This document shows positions 31,376 through 42,003 of a DNA stretch of 64,000 bases, piece by piece; position 1 is the stretch's first letter, and each line of letters starts with the position of its first letter. A model generated the notes under the pieces. The model did no database searches, had not been told where the DNA came from, and saw only the letters and a program-made list of their open reading frames with translations. Position numbers and translations under genes: made by a program. The stretch lies in assembly GCA_963575745.1 (NCBI GenBank), contig CAUYUJ010014171.1, forward strand, positions 1,616,005-1,680,004, written 5' to 3'. The stretch is from Prorocentrum cordatum (taxonomy: Eukaryota > Sar > Dinophyceae > Prorocentrales > Prorocentraceae).

Positions 31376-33823
31376 TTGGATTCATGTGAACGTGATCGCA
31401 GTCGCAGACTAGATGATTCTCATTTGGAGAACCTCTGGCCGTGCTCTGTGATGTGCACCATGCACCGCCAGCGGCGACCGTGTCCGGGCGACCCGAGGCT
31501 GCTGGTCTTCCTGCACGGAGACAAGTGGATGATCTTTGACAAGTGCTACCAGACCGATGGGACTACCGCATCCAAGGGGGCGGATTCCAGGTCGGGAGAA
31601 CAGCCGCGTAAGAAGGGCAGGCCCTCCCTGGCAAGAGTGAGAGCCCAGCTCCTCGAGGATAGTGCTGCGGTGAGGCCCAAGCCCGCCGAACGAAGGAGCC
31701 CGTCCGAAACGGAGCCGGAGGAATCCGCCGGCGCCCTGGACGACTCGGGAGACCTGTTCAGCGACGCCGCGGAAGAAAAGCTGCTGAAGGAGTCTAATCT
31801 ACGAGCATACGAGGAGTTCAATCTGAAGAGGGACGAGAACAGAGCGAGACTCGAAGCCGAGATGGAACGCCCTCGAGAGTTCACGATCGGGCATTCGCTA
31901 CGGATGGAGCGGACGACGAGTCAGGCGAAGGACCCGGAGTGTCTCGATATCCTGCGCATGCTGGATCGGCGGAAGGAGCAGAAGGCGGGCGCGGCCGATC
32001 GTGGTCTGGCGCCAAAAGCCGCCGAAGAATTCAGGAGGGCTGGTGACGGCCTACTTGAAAGGAAAGTTAGGACGACGGTCCTCGGTCAGCCCGACTGGGC
32101 CCCAGTCGCCCCTCGGGGGCAGGCCACAGGCAATCTGACGTGGAGGAGATGGGCCTTCCTGCAGTGCCACATCGGAGTTCTGGGGGCTCATCGCAATGCG
32201 GAGAAGACGGCAGCTTGCATCCGAAGAATGTGCTGGTGGAAGAACATGAGTTCCGACATCTGGCAGTGGGTCCAAGCCTGCGGCACCTGTCTAAGGTATC
32301 GCCGAGTGCCGCAGAAGGCGCCGACCAGCCCGTCGAATCCGACGGACCTCGAGTGTTGGCAGGATGTTATGATCGACTTGGAAGGCCCGAGCCCCCGGGA
32401 CAAGATTGGGAATCGGTATTATATGACCTACATCTGTTGTCTCTGCCACGGAGTGCTCATCGTAAGCATGATTGACACCACAGGAGCCGAGGCGCGTAGG
32501 GCATTCGCGATGTGCATGTTCCGATCGGGAACTATTCCGACGATGGTGCGGAGTGACCAGGGACCCGAGTTCAAGAACCGGATCATGGAAGAGTATACCG
32601 CTCTCCTCGGGATCGGCCAGAAGTTCGGAGTTGCCTGGAGGCCCGTGGAACAGGGGCTTGTCGAAAACGAGCACAAAGAAGGTCAGAAACTCTTTGGAAT
32701 GCTCGTTAGGGACATCATGAAGTGCTTCCCATATGAGGTCGGCGAGCTCATCCCCTGCGTGGAATATATGATCTAGAACACGCCGGGACCGCACGGGTAC
32801 ACTCCGTGTGACATCGACCGCCGGTGGTCTATGGGGACGCCCCTGGAGCGCGAACTCCACGGCCAGGTGGTGAACGAGTCGGAACCGATTTCCGAGCGCG
32901 CGCGGATCATCTTCAAGGCTTATGAACAGGTCAGGCAGCGTGCGCTGCAGGTGAAGCGGCAGGACGCGATGAGGCGCGCGGATCTTTCGAACCGACGACG
33001 GCTCGGGAAGAGAGTCGAAGTGGGAGATCGAGTGTTGGTGCGCGACAACCGGCCCCACAGGACAGGAGGACGAACGATGTGCAAGAGCCCTCTGTCGGAG
33101 CCTGCTGTGGTTACTCGGGTCAACCATCACAAGATTCACGTGCAGTTTTCTGATGGGACTACTAATGAAGTGCATCTAGAACGAATCCTGCAGATCCCGC
33201 GTGGGTACTACGACCCAGAGCATTCGACTTCAGCGGCGCCCGGGCCCGGCAGTGACGTGATGCCTGACGTACTGGCGACAGGGAACCTTGGAGCGCCAGC
33301 CATGGAGCCAGGAACGATCCGAAGGCGTTCCCCGGGGATGATGCTGGAAGACGACGGCAAGACCGTGCTGGAGCATGAGGACCAAGTGCGAAAAGGGAGT
33401 GGGAAGCGAGGGAAGCTGGACGGACTCGTTCCAGGCAATTCGATGATCGCCTACTCCGTGTCGTCGTCCGAGAAGCTCCTGAACATCGGGCTGTATATTA
33501 GCTCGAGTGAAGGAGGACAAGATGTGGATGTCCACGTGTACGGCGTCGGAACGGATTACAGGATGAACGCGAAGTGGAAACCTCTGTACCGGACCAGTGA
33601 TGGAGTACCCCGATTCGAAAGAGAAGATGGCGGATCGGTCACCATCCTACGCGACGGGTGGATGCCTAATATCGAGCGGATTTTGACCAAGAACATCATC
33701 CGGATAGTCGGACTTACGCCAAAGGGATGCTGTACCACAAGGACAGCCGCGAGCTTGACTAGCAAGGATGGAGTTGGAAACCTCATCGCGAAGCGGGGAT
33801 CTACGCTGCTGTCAGCCGCTTAG
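31376..33823 (+). pseudogene. Retroelement integrase (H2C2 zinc finger, D,D-35-E core), one internal TAG
   Basis: After a charged N-terminal region comes the zinc-binding HHCC module: CHIGVLGAHRNAEKTAA then ACGTCLRYRR (about 32165-32300). The catalytic core follows with Asp 32375-32377 (MIDLEGP), Asp 32555-32557 (RSDQGPEF) and Glu 32663-32665 (LVENEHKEG). There are exactly 35 residues between the second Asp and the Glu. A TAG at 32774-32776 interrupts the same frame, which resumes NTPGPHGYTPCDIDRR. An SH3-like tail (VEVGDRVLVRDNRPH, VQFSDGTTNEVHLERIL) ends the domain near 33200. The remainder to the stop at 33823 is unassigned. Integrases of this type insert retroelement cDNA. The TAG makes this copy defective unless read through. 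Confidence 0.8.
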
Positions 33824-33840
33824 CGTGCCTCGTGCCGTGA

Positions 33841-34512
33841 GCTCAAGGGTTCCACCACATTGATCAACCGTACGACCAACTCCTAGACTCAGGTAAGGCC
33901 GCACTGGAACTGGGGGCGCTGGAGTGCTCGTGCGACATCGACCCGATCATCAGCGAGTTCCAGCACAAGCCGCACGAGGAGCTCGGGTGGCCGACAGGCG
34001 GCTACTGGCCGGGCCGAATTTGGGAGAACGCACCGAGCCTCGAGAGCCCGCCCGAGGCCTGTCCCGGGTTAGGGGCGGTGAGAACGTGCGGATCCCGCGG
34101 CAACGGCAGGTACGAGGTTGACGTACTAGAGCTCTTCGCCGGAGGAGCGACTCTGACGAGAGCTTGCCTCGCGGCAGGCATGAAGGTAGCTTCAGCACTC
34201 GAAAGTTTCTACCAATGTTATGGACGTGCTTGGGACTTCTCGAATCAGGATCATCAGGCTGACGCCGCGTATCTGACTGCGTTCGTATTCAAACCGAAGG
34301 TGATCCACCTTGGGCTCCAGTGCAAGGATTATTGTGCGCTGGGCAAGAACCAGCCGAGTCGGGAAAGTGAAGCGTGCGTGGTGTTTTCTGCCCTATGCGC
34401 TTTGCATCAAGAAGACTGCGAACTCGGAATGAGCATTGAGAATCCGTGGGCCTCGGACCTGTGGCGCCATCCCGTCCTGAATTCGTACCTGGATTTGGAG
34501 ACGCAAAGAGAT
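33841..34512 (+). pseudogene. Methyltransferase-like (Rossmann) domain, N-terminal part, broken by an insertion
   Basis: The frame from 33841 reads HIDQPYDQLLDSGKAALE, WPTGGYWPGRIWENAPS, then VDVLELFAGGATLTRACL, which has the shape of SAM-binding motif I. HLGLQCKDYCALGK follows, at the position of the PCQ/DPPY-type loop, and then MSIENPWASDLWRHPVL, like the ENV/ENP motif of cytosine-5 methyltransferases. The catalytic-loop Pro is replaced (LQC). The frame is interrupted after 34512 and resumes at 35864. Cytosine methyltransferases captured by retrotransposons are known in some protists. Whether this domain methylates DNA is not established. Confidence 0.6.
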
Positions 34513-35863
34513 TGTTCTTTTATCCACGGGGGTAACGCATGTTACCTGGGGGGGAGGGCCAGGGGGGGAGGTAACGGTAACGGCGGCCGCGGCGTGCACC
34601 CCACCCCCCAAGGCATGCCTGCTGCACCGGCGCGCCAAGCGCCTGTGCAGCGCCGGTGTACGCCACGGCGCCTGCGTACACTATAGGAGCCGTGTGCGCC
34701 GCAAACCAAAGCGCTTGCGCACACCACAAAAGCCGCGTGCACCACAGCGCCTGCGCACACCGCGTTGCCTGCGTACTCCACAGCAGCCGCGTGCAGTACA
34801 GCGCCTGTGCACCACAACGCGTGCACGACAGCGCCTGTGCCGCCAATACATACTCCTCCCTCCCCCTTCCGCCGCCCCCTCCCCTTAATCCCTTCCTCCC
34901 TCCCCATTCCATTTATCCCTCCCCCACCCTACCGTTTCCCTCTCCCCTTCCTTCCTTCCATATAGTCGTGCTAGAATCCCTCCTTTCCCTGGCCCCCATC
35001 CTCCTCCTCCTCCTCATCCTCCTCCCCTCCTCCTTCTCCTCCTCTGTTATCTTTCTGTTGCGCCACAGCGCATGTGCGCACCACACCGCCAGTGCACGCC
35101 AGCAGCCGCGTGCATCACATTGCTCGCGCACGCCACATTGCGCACACCACACTGTGTACACCACACTTCGTACACCACACTGCGTATCACATTGCGTACC
35201 TGCGCACATCCTCGTCCTCCTCCTCATCCTCCTCTTCCTCACCACGAATCGGCGAAACATATAGGACAACATCATAAGTCTGCGGTCAGGATGAGGACGA
35301 CGGGAAAATGAGAAAATTGCCCGAGCACGTGTGCTTGCGTACACCATTGTGCTTGCGTTCGCACCAGCGCCTGTGGACACCGCGTTGCCAACGATCACGG
35401 CAACCATTTGCACCGAAGCGCTTGTGTACACATCACAATGCCTGCGTGCACCACACCACCTGCGTGCACCACGCTGTCGGTGTAAAATGGCCCTGCGTGC
35501 ACGTCGATGCCTGTGTACAGTGTACACCGCCAATTGCTGCAGCAGCGCCAGCGGCAACTGTGTGCCCACAGCGACCCCGTGACAGGCGCACGACAATGCC
35601 TGTGCACCTCCGGAAGTTTCTGGCCACGTCGGTTGTCGTCGTCCTCCTCCTCCCCCCCTCCTCCGCCGACTCCCTCCTCCTCCCCCCCTCCCCCTCCACC
35701 ACCTCCCTCCTCCTCCTCCTCGTCTTCCTCCTCTCCCCCCCATGCCCCTCCTATGGAAACTGCAAAGGTTCGCGCCTGTGGCCGGTTCCCCGGCGTTACC
35801 GTTACCTGGGGGGGGGCCGGGGGGGAGGTAACATGCGTTACCTCCCCAGGTGATAAAAGAACA
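34513..35863. mobile_element. 1.35-kb inserted element with terminal inverted repeats
   Basis: The ends are inverted copies: TGTTCTTTTATC (34513-34524) against GATAAAAGAACA (35852-35863), then GGTAACGCATGTTACCT and, about 20 bases further in, AGGTAACGGTAACG on both sides, separated by G/C-rich spacers. It splits the methyltransferase-like domain, whose coding frame stops at the left end and resumes after the right end. The interior has degenerate repeats of GCGCCTGTGCACCACA-like units (34680-34850 and 35060-35540) plus CTC-rich tracts and no credible ORF, so it looks non-autonomous. No target-site duplication is clear. Confidence 0.7.
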
Positions 35864-36180
35864 GCCACAAGGGACCCCGTGGACGGTGGTAAAGAGCGCG
35901 GCGTGCCAGTACGGCATGTCGCTTCCGGGTACGGACCTCGACACAGAAGGAAGAGCCCTGAGAGGACAACCGATCGAGAAAGCCCGTGGATGGCTGACGA
36001 ATTTCGACTTGTCTCTGCTCTCGAACCAGTGCCTCGAAGGTGGCGCCGACAGCCTCAGCAGTACGGCTCATGAACACTATCACGCCAGAGGGAACTAGTC
36101 GGACCCAGGGACCGGGCGGAGACCCAAGCTGTCGCTCTTCACGGCGAGGTACACGCCGGAGGAGAGTGCCTGCTACGCAG
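35864..36180 (+). pseudogene. Methyltransferase-like domain, C-terminal part
   Basis: The frame resumes as PQGTPWTVVKSAACQYGM, RGQPIEKARGWLTNFDLS, LLSNQCLEGG, which continues the methyltransferase-like fold (an aCqYG strand and a K-x-WLTNF strand). A TAG at 36096-36098 interrupts it and the same frame continues SDPGTGRRPKLSLFTARY, TPEESACYAAGVKHAIGE. It lies between the inserted element and the reverse transcriptase. Confidence is lower because the fold assignment rests on motif shape. Confidence 0.5.
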
Positions 36181-36192
36181 CGGGCGTGAAGC

Positions 36193-38114
36193 ATGCGATT
36201 GGCGAGCGCCTGGAACGGCGATCTGAGGTGTTCGATAAGGACACTGCTCTTCGCCGCCTCGCGAAGAGCTATGGTGGTATCGGTCGTTTGGCGGGGGACC
36301 CCCGCGAGAAGTGGACTCAGAAGCGAGGAGCTCACGCGAAGGCGAGCGGAAGAACCGCGAGCCCCTGTCAGCGATCGGGACCAAGGGTACGCCGAGCTCA
36401 TCAGCCGGCGCGGAGAGTCTTGGGGCAGTAGCCCTCCGACTGGACGGTCGTGGGAAGTCGAGTCGGTGCCTTACCAGAGGATCGGACTCCTCGAGCCCGA
36501 GGCCGAGGTGATGGACGACTTGCGAGACGAAGACCCCTGGTATATCTGCGCCAACGGTCTCGCGGCAGCTCGGTTAGGGGACGGAGCAGAGGTTGCGGCG
36601 CCTGACTGCGTAGCCGAGGACGAAGAATCTGCGCCCCCGCTGAGGAGCCTCGAGGAAGAAGCTGAGGAGCGTCGGCGACATCGGCAAGAACAGCGCAAGT
36701 GGGATACGATCTGGATGGACCGAGCACATCGGCGGGACTGGAGTTATCCCGAGGTCCCGCTGGAGGCCTACCGACACTCCGGAAGCGCTGAGGAAGTCAC
36801 CGCCGACCCCCGTAAGGAAGCCAAGTACATTGAGGAAGTGCTGAAGACCTTGGGTCTGCAGGAAGGCGCCCCGGTGTACGAAGGTCTTACGGAAGACGAC
36901 ATGAACGCCGTGCGGGAAGTGATCCGGCGCAAGGCGTCTGTGTTCTGGGTCGAAGGTTCCCCTAGGACTACGCTCCTTCATCTCCGGCATGACACAAGGC
37001 CGACTGGGCCAGCTGTCAGGACCCCGCCCCATAATCTGAAGGCGGAGGAAGCGGACTTCGTCGATGAACAACTAGAAAAAGAAGTCCGCACAGGTCAGCT
37101 GGAGCGAGGAAACAGCACCTGGGGATCGCCGCCCGCACGAAGGAGATGGCGGTGCACAAGAAAGCTAGGAAGCGGCGGATAGTGGTCCACTACCGTCGGG
37201 TGAATGCGAGGACCCTCCGGGCCGTCTACTATGTGAGAAATCAAGAAGACATCGCGATGGCCTGTGCGGGGAGTGTCTTCCTGACCCTAGTGGGTGCGTG
37301 CAAGGGCTTCAATCAGATCGTGAAAACGGATCGGGCGCGCCAGATGCTGGCGATCCTCACGCGAAGCGGTCAGTTTCTACCTCGATGCCTTACCTTCGGG
37401 CCGACGAACGGGCCCGAAGACTTCGCCTACGCGACGGATCGAGTATACGCGCCTGGAGTCGGTCGGAGACGATGGTTCTGCGAGAACTGGCAGATCTACG
37501 CTGACGATATCACGATCCGGACCGGAAGGGTCCGCGACGGAGTCTTTTACACGGACGAGGAGGACCGGGTCAGGATTGAACGAGCGAAGGAGGAGCGGAT
37601 CCGGAAGATCGAGGCAGGCGAAGCGCAGGACGTTCAGATGACCAGCCTCGAGGAGTCGCTTAGGGCGCCGGGTTTTGCCCCAAAGGGAATCGCCAAGTCA
37701 AGCGCTCGGAAAGGCAAGGAGGGCGAGACTAGCGCTCCGCGGTCGAGGCCCAGGAGCTCGACTGAAGGAGAACAGACGGCTGCGGGCCTTAATGACGCGA
37801 ATTGGGCTTTCCAGTCGCCGTATGCCCACGGGTCCGAGTCCGTAGTCCGGGCCGAAGCCGAGGCCGGCGAACGGCCCGTGGACTTACCGACGTGCCCGAT
37901 CTGCGAAGACTACGGGTGCGGCAAGTGCGAGGGCATGTGCTGCACCTCGTGTCGCGGACTGGCTGCCCTGCGTGCGGGATTTGCGACGTTTGTGGCACCT
38001 ACACTCCTAAGTGTCCGGAATGCGGGAGTCGGACTTGTCACCAGTGCGAGCTCCGTCGCGTTCGTCGAGAGCGGGCGTCGCTTCGCCTCGAGGACGACGA
38101 CGTCAAGCATGTGA
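36193..38114 (+). pseudogene. Retroelement reverse transcriptase with a frameshift and a catalytic Asp lost
   Basis: The 36193 frame ends in the typical RT entry (PTGPAVRTPPHNLKAEEADF, TGQLERGNSTWGSPP). Near 37120-37140 it must shift by one base to continue TKEMAVHKKARKRRIVVH, YRRVNARTLRAVYYVRN. The palm motif that normally carries the first catalytic Asp reads LTLVGACKGFNQI, with Gly encoded by GGT 37293-37295 where G-A-T would give Asp. The second motif is intact (QIYADDITIRTGR; Asp-Asp 37503-37508). RLTFGP-NGPEDF-like residues (LTFGPTNGPEDFAYATDR) support a Ty3/gypsy-type RT. The end is Ser/Arg/Glu-rich, then runs into zinc modules. Confidence 0.75.
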
Positions 38115-40080
38115 GGTTCGTCGCGAGCCCGCGCCCCGACCAGGCTGATAGTAGCGCCGCGGGAAGCTCACGCATCAGGACTGGAGCCACAGCTCTGATG
38201 GTGCGATTCAGGGGGATGCGTTGGAGAACGCGGAGTCGCAGCAGGACGCGGAGCCCTGTGCCCGCACCGGCGCGAGAGGACCCGCCGAGTCCCGAGCTTC
38301 CGTACACGATGCGTTTCGCGGCGACGGCGGTAGCAGACCGCATTGCCTGGGGGCGGAGCGTGCCAGTGGGGGCGTGGCCAGGTCAGCTGGATCAGCTGAA
38401 GGATACGATCTGGACGTCCTGGAGGCGGTATCCTCTGTCAGTGGGCGCAGCCGCCGCGTTCAGGCGACGCAGGGCACTGTGGTCAGGCGAGCTGGGGGCG
38501 ATCGGACGTTCCAGAGCAGGAACGGGGTTCTATTCCCCGTGCGCGCACGCCGCCCGCCCGCCGCCGACGGGGCTACCGCGGCGAGGCCGACCGCTCTGCG
38601 ATCGCTGTCTACGCCAGAGGCCCGGTGCAAGGATCAGGTGTGTCCTGTGCCACCGACGGGTAGGTCCTGGTTGTACTCCAGGATGCCTCCTCGTGGAATG
38701 GAGAGGCGTGGCGCGGGAACGGGTCGGTCTGTGCGCGGACTGGCCGCGCTGCAGAGCTCCGACGGCCGGAGGGTCGTGGGTGGAAGCAGCGATGGAAGCT
38801 GTGTTCCCAGCTGGGCGAACCCGCGCTCATACCGGCCGAGCCCTAGGGCCGGCTAGGTTTGGTTCTGCTCACTACTGGCTCAAGTTCATTTTCATCATCA
38901 TTTTCCTCATCGGCAGGGCCGACGGTATCCAGACGTCCCGAGACGGAGTTTTGTACGATCTTCGCACGTTTCGAGACCGTCAATTCCCCTACGCCTTGGA
39001 CCTCGGCTTCGAGGCCGGAAGATTGGAAGAGAGCTTCGGACAATCTGAACGTGAGCAGAAGTTGTGCAGGAGGTTAGAAGGCAGTGAAGGGAATGTGCAG
39101 TTTTTGCATGCTCATGCGGACCGTAGTCAGTTGGGCTCAAACCGTTCTGGCTGCAGACTCTGCTCCTCGCCAGCGAGTGACTGGAGTCCCTTTCCGCGTG
39201 TAGCGGACGTTTTTTGGCTAATTCGAGAGACTCGACCGGGCATCATGAGTAAACGGAAGAACGTGCCTCGAGATCGAAGCCGAAGGCGCGATTGTCCCCA
39301 CAGGTATACGAAGAGAGGATTCAGTCTGCTCGAGCCGGACTACTGCGTGGAAGCGCCAGGAGACGCTCCAGCTCGTTTTCCGTGTGATGTTTCTAAATAT
39401 TCACGGACCAACCCAATCCTCAGCCACGTCCAGGAAGGCGACTCCGCCAACTGCAACATCCTGGACCACCGCAATTCTACCGAGGCGTTCGAACCTCCGA
39501 CTTGTCCGTGTGTAACCCCTTTTCGACCAGAGCAGTGCGGAAGGATCAGACCTCGTGAAGCGGATATCCACGCAATGTATTCAGTGCGGGAATGCGCCAG
39601 GCGTTGCCGCGTCGGAGGCGGGGCCGGCAAGCTGACGACCGAGTTCCATTGCTGGAATTGTGGGCTCGCCAGTCGAGGAGACAGCTGGCACTGTCCGGAG
39701 CACCGGACAGATACCTGTCAAGAATGTGGGGGCGAGATCAGCCGCGTGCACCTGCCCAGGACCTGGGGCAACCCGGCCTATCGACGGGAGCGGGAGGAGT
39801 ACGACCCTCCGCTGGCTTGCACGCGGGCCGAGATCGAGCTTTTGCGCATGGACATCATGGAAGCCCACGAGAAGAGGATCGAGCCTGCGTTGAAGCACGA
39901 TCGCCCCGTTCTTTATGATGCTCTTCCCAAAGGAAAGAGGAAAGGAGACGGTCCAGCTCAAGAGCGGACAGCGAAGGGGGCGCGCCTGACACGCCACAGT
40001 ATGCGTGACCAGGTGGAGAAAGCACATGTGAGGGAGCGCAGACGGGAGCGCCAGTCAGGCGAACTTTGGTCTGCTGATCT
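37802..40080 (+). CDS. Cys-rich zinc-module region of the retroelement polyprotein
   Basis: Just before a frame change near 37980 the previous frame reads TCPICEDYGCGKCEGMCC. In this frame it continues CPACGICDVCGTYTPKC, PECGSRTCHQCELRRVR, a string of CxxC pairs suggesting two or more zinc sites. A second cluster RPLCDRCLRQRPGARIRC, VLCHRRVGPGC lies near 38600 and a third, FHCWNCGLASRGDSWHC and TCQECGGEI, near 39650-39750. Between them is a short hydrophobic stretch (YWLKFIFIIIFLIG, about 38875-38920). The modules are of treble-clef/B-box style and could bind RNA or protein. Start and exact limits are unknown. Confidence 0.5.
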
Positions 40081-41259
40081 TGTTCCGGTCATGAGAGAGA
40101 ACCAAGCCCCTGACTGGTTCGCTCGCAAGAGCCGTTACACCCAAGGCAGTCTGAGGAGCCTCCTTGGCGCGAGCTCCACTCGAGGGAAGAACTACACCCA
40201 GGGAAGCTGGATGGAGGCCTTGGGGTTCTCCCTGGCTCAGCTCTTGAGGCATGGCCATCGAGGACCGAATCGCCGGAACCACGACCAAGTCCGGGGAATG
40301 GTTGACCTCGAATGGAGCGGCGACGTCAGTCTCAACGTCAGCCAGGTGGCCGATCAGCCGACGTTCTCGATGCTGGGGGCGACGGCGGATGATATCATCA
40401 ACTACGTGACCGCCATGACCAACACCGAGCTCCTGGAAGCGAGGGCCAAGAGGTTCGAACTCGTGGAGGTCGAGGGCGGCTACCGCGTGAAGGCAGTACA
40501 AGGGCACAAGGGCATAGCGAAGAGACGAAAGCGAGGGTTGCCGATGCGACAAGAGCCGAGCCGAACAAGGGCAAGGAATACCGGGTCAATGACGAGTATT
40601 TCTCTCGGTATCTCCTTCACGGCATCCATTCTGGCGATGCGCCCTATATCCATCGCGATGGGCTGCTCGCCGGAGGCCTGGAAGGGCACCGAGCGCACAT
40701 CCACCTTGTTCATGCAGTCGAGGAGAGGACGGACACCTCCAGAGGCGTGCGATGCCACGGCATCAAGAGGGAATGCGACGCGTACGTCGTGGTCGACGCG
40801 AAGAGATTCCTTGAGCAAGCCACTCTGGATGGTCAGAGCGTTGCTATGTTCGAGAACTCGAACGGGGTCGTGCTGACGGCGGGCGCCAGAGGCCCGCAGC
40901 AGGACGGCACGGACTTGCCCAGAGCGTGCATTCCACCAGGCTGCATTGAGATCATCAGGAAGAAGCGTAACGGGGACGTGATTCCCAGGAAGGAAGTCTT
41001 CACGGGCAGTCTCGTCCTGCGGGACGCGGAAGGTCAGCCCGCGGCGATGGTTACCAGGAGGACCGCCATTACCTGGTGCGCCATCCCTGCGGCCGAGGGC
41101 CCTGGTGTGAGCCCTGAGGCCGCACCTCGAGAAACGTCGGCCTCTCGCGCCAGCCCTGAGGCTGCTCCTCGGGAGCCGCCTGCTTCTGATGCGAGCCCTG
41201 ATGCCGCACCCCGAGTGCCGCCAACTTCTGGTGCGGGCCCTGGTGTCGTACTTCGATAG
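40081..41259 (+). pseudogene. KptA/Tpt1-like RNA 2'-phosphotransferase domain, frame broken
   Basis: The first lobe has MEALGFSLAQLLRHGHRG (the LRHG motif), then ATADDIINYVTAMTNTEL and AKRFELVEVEGGYRVKA leading to QGH. After the break the second frame gives SEETKARVADATRAEPNK, YLLHGIHSGDAPYIHRDG, LLAGGLEGHRAHIHLVHA, RECDAYVVVDAKRFLEQ and MFENSNGVVLTAGARG. These match, in order, the LRHG, KxRF, RAxQGHS, HGT, GL-R-HVH and NGVILT signatures of Tpt1/KptA enzymes, which remove a 2'-phosphate from RNA using NAD+. An 8-bp tandem duplication at 40498-40513 inside QGHS explains the frame change. The tail is Ala/Pro repeats. Its place 3 kb downstream of RT in the same orientation suggests an accessory domain of the retroelement. 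Confidence 0.7.
40498..40513. repeat. 8-bp tandem duplication breaking the QGHS motif
   Basis: ACAAGGGC occurs twice in direct succession (40498-40505 and 40506-40513). Removing one copy restores a continuous frame reading KAVQGHSEETKA across the KptA-like domain. Confidence 0.85.
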
Positions 41260-41340
41260 GCGCCAGCTCCTCGTGCGAGCCCTGAGGCCGCGCGAGCCCT
41301 GAGGCCGCGCCAGCTCCTCGTGCGAGCTCTGGTTCTGGGG
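41107..41340. repeat. Tandem repeats coding SPEAAPR-like units
   Basis: Units of about 40 bases (AGCCCTGAGGCCGCACCTCG and variants) repeated five to six times, giving SPEAAPRE-type peptide repeats at the end of the KptA-like ORF and continuing past its stop codon at 41257-41259. Confidence 0.8.
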
Positions 41341-41345
41341 ACCCT

Positions 41346-41972
41346 GTGCGAGAGCGACGAGAGATGGAAGTGGAAGAGGAACAAGACACCGGAGCGATCA
41401 TCGTACGCGACAAGAACGGCACCGTGGCGATCCTCCCCCGCGTCCGAGGGACAGATCAGCGGACGGAGAGCGCCTTCAGGGCCGAGAAAAGCAAGATGGT
41501 GCAGTTCCAGGCGATCCTCAATTCCATCGACATGAACGACATTAATGTGTGGCAGAGCGGACCGACGGAGGTGGAGACAGTCGAAGGTTCCCTCACCTCC
41601 GGCGTACCACAGCTGGACGCCGAGAGTGTACAACAGATATATGAGGAAATCATCAGCGACCCGACGGTGCATGAAGTCCTTAGCAGCGACATGTCAGCCG
41701 ATAACATGTCTCAAGTGGCAGCTTTGAGTGGTGCAGTCAGCGGATCCTCTGCGTCAAGGCTGGCAGCCGCAGAGCAGGGGGCGGGAGCTGTAGCCGATTC
41801 ATTTCCACACATTTGTTTTTCTTCACCACAAGCTCCGGCGGAGTCCGAGGAACCCGTGGAGGTTACCTTTGCCCGTCATCTGCTGGTCGATTGGAAGAAG
41901 AGGATGTATATGACAGTTCAAAGAAACATCGTCACTCATCAACGAGCACACGGCGGGGCTTTGGAAGATTGA
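41346..41972 (+). CDS. Unknown ORF downstream of the KptA-like domain
   Basis: Coding-like: EEEQDTGAIIVRDKNGTV, ILPRVRGTDQRTESAFRA, DMNDINVWQSGPTEVETV, LDAESVQQIYEEIISDP, FARHLLVDWKKRMYMTVQ. Acidic first half, basic end. It stops at 41970-41972, and about 30 bases later the next ORF starts in another frame with a smooth-looking continuation (KIEERRKWLTEESVFRQ), so the two are probably one broken gene. No domain recognised. Confidence 0.45.
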   Translation: MRERREMEVEEEQDTGAIIVRDKNGTVAILPRVRGTDQRTESAFRAEKSKMVQFQAILNSIDMNDINVWQSGPTEVETVEGSLTSGVPQLDAESVQQIYEEIISDPTVHEVLSSDMSADNMSQVAALSGAVSGSSASRLAAAEQGAGAVADSFPHICFSSPQAPAESEEPVEVTFARHLLVDWKKRMYMTVQRNIVTHQRAHGGALED

Positions 41973-42003
41973 AGAAAGACGTAAATGGCTGACGGAGGAG
42001 TCA

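Noticed and set aside
34513-35863. Interpretation of this segment as an ordinary intron
   Set aside because: It does not start with GT/GC or end with AG at the points where coding similarity stops and resumes, and both ends are inverted copies. Not fully excluded.
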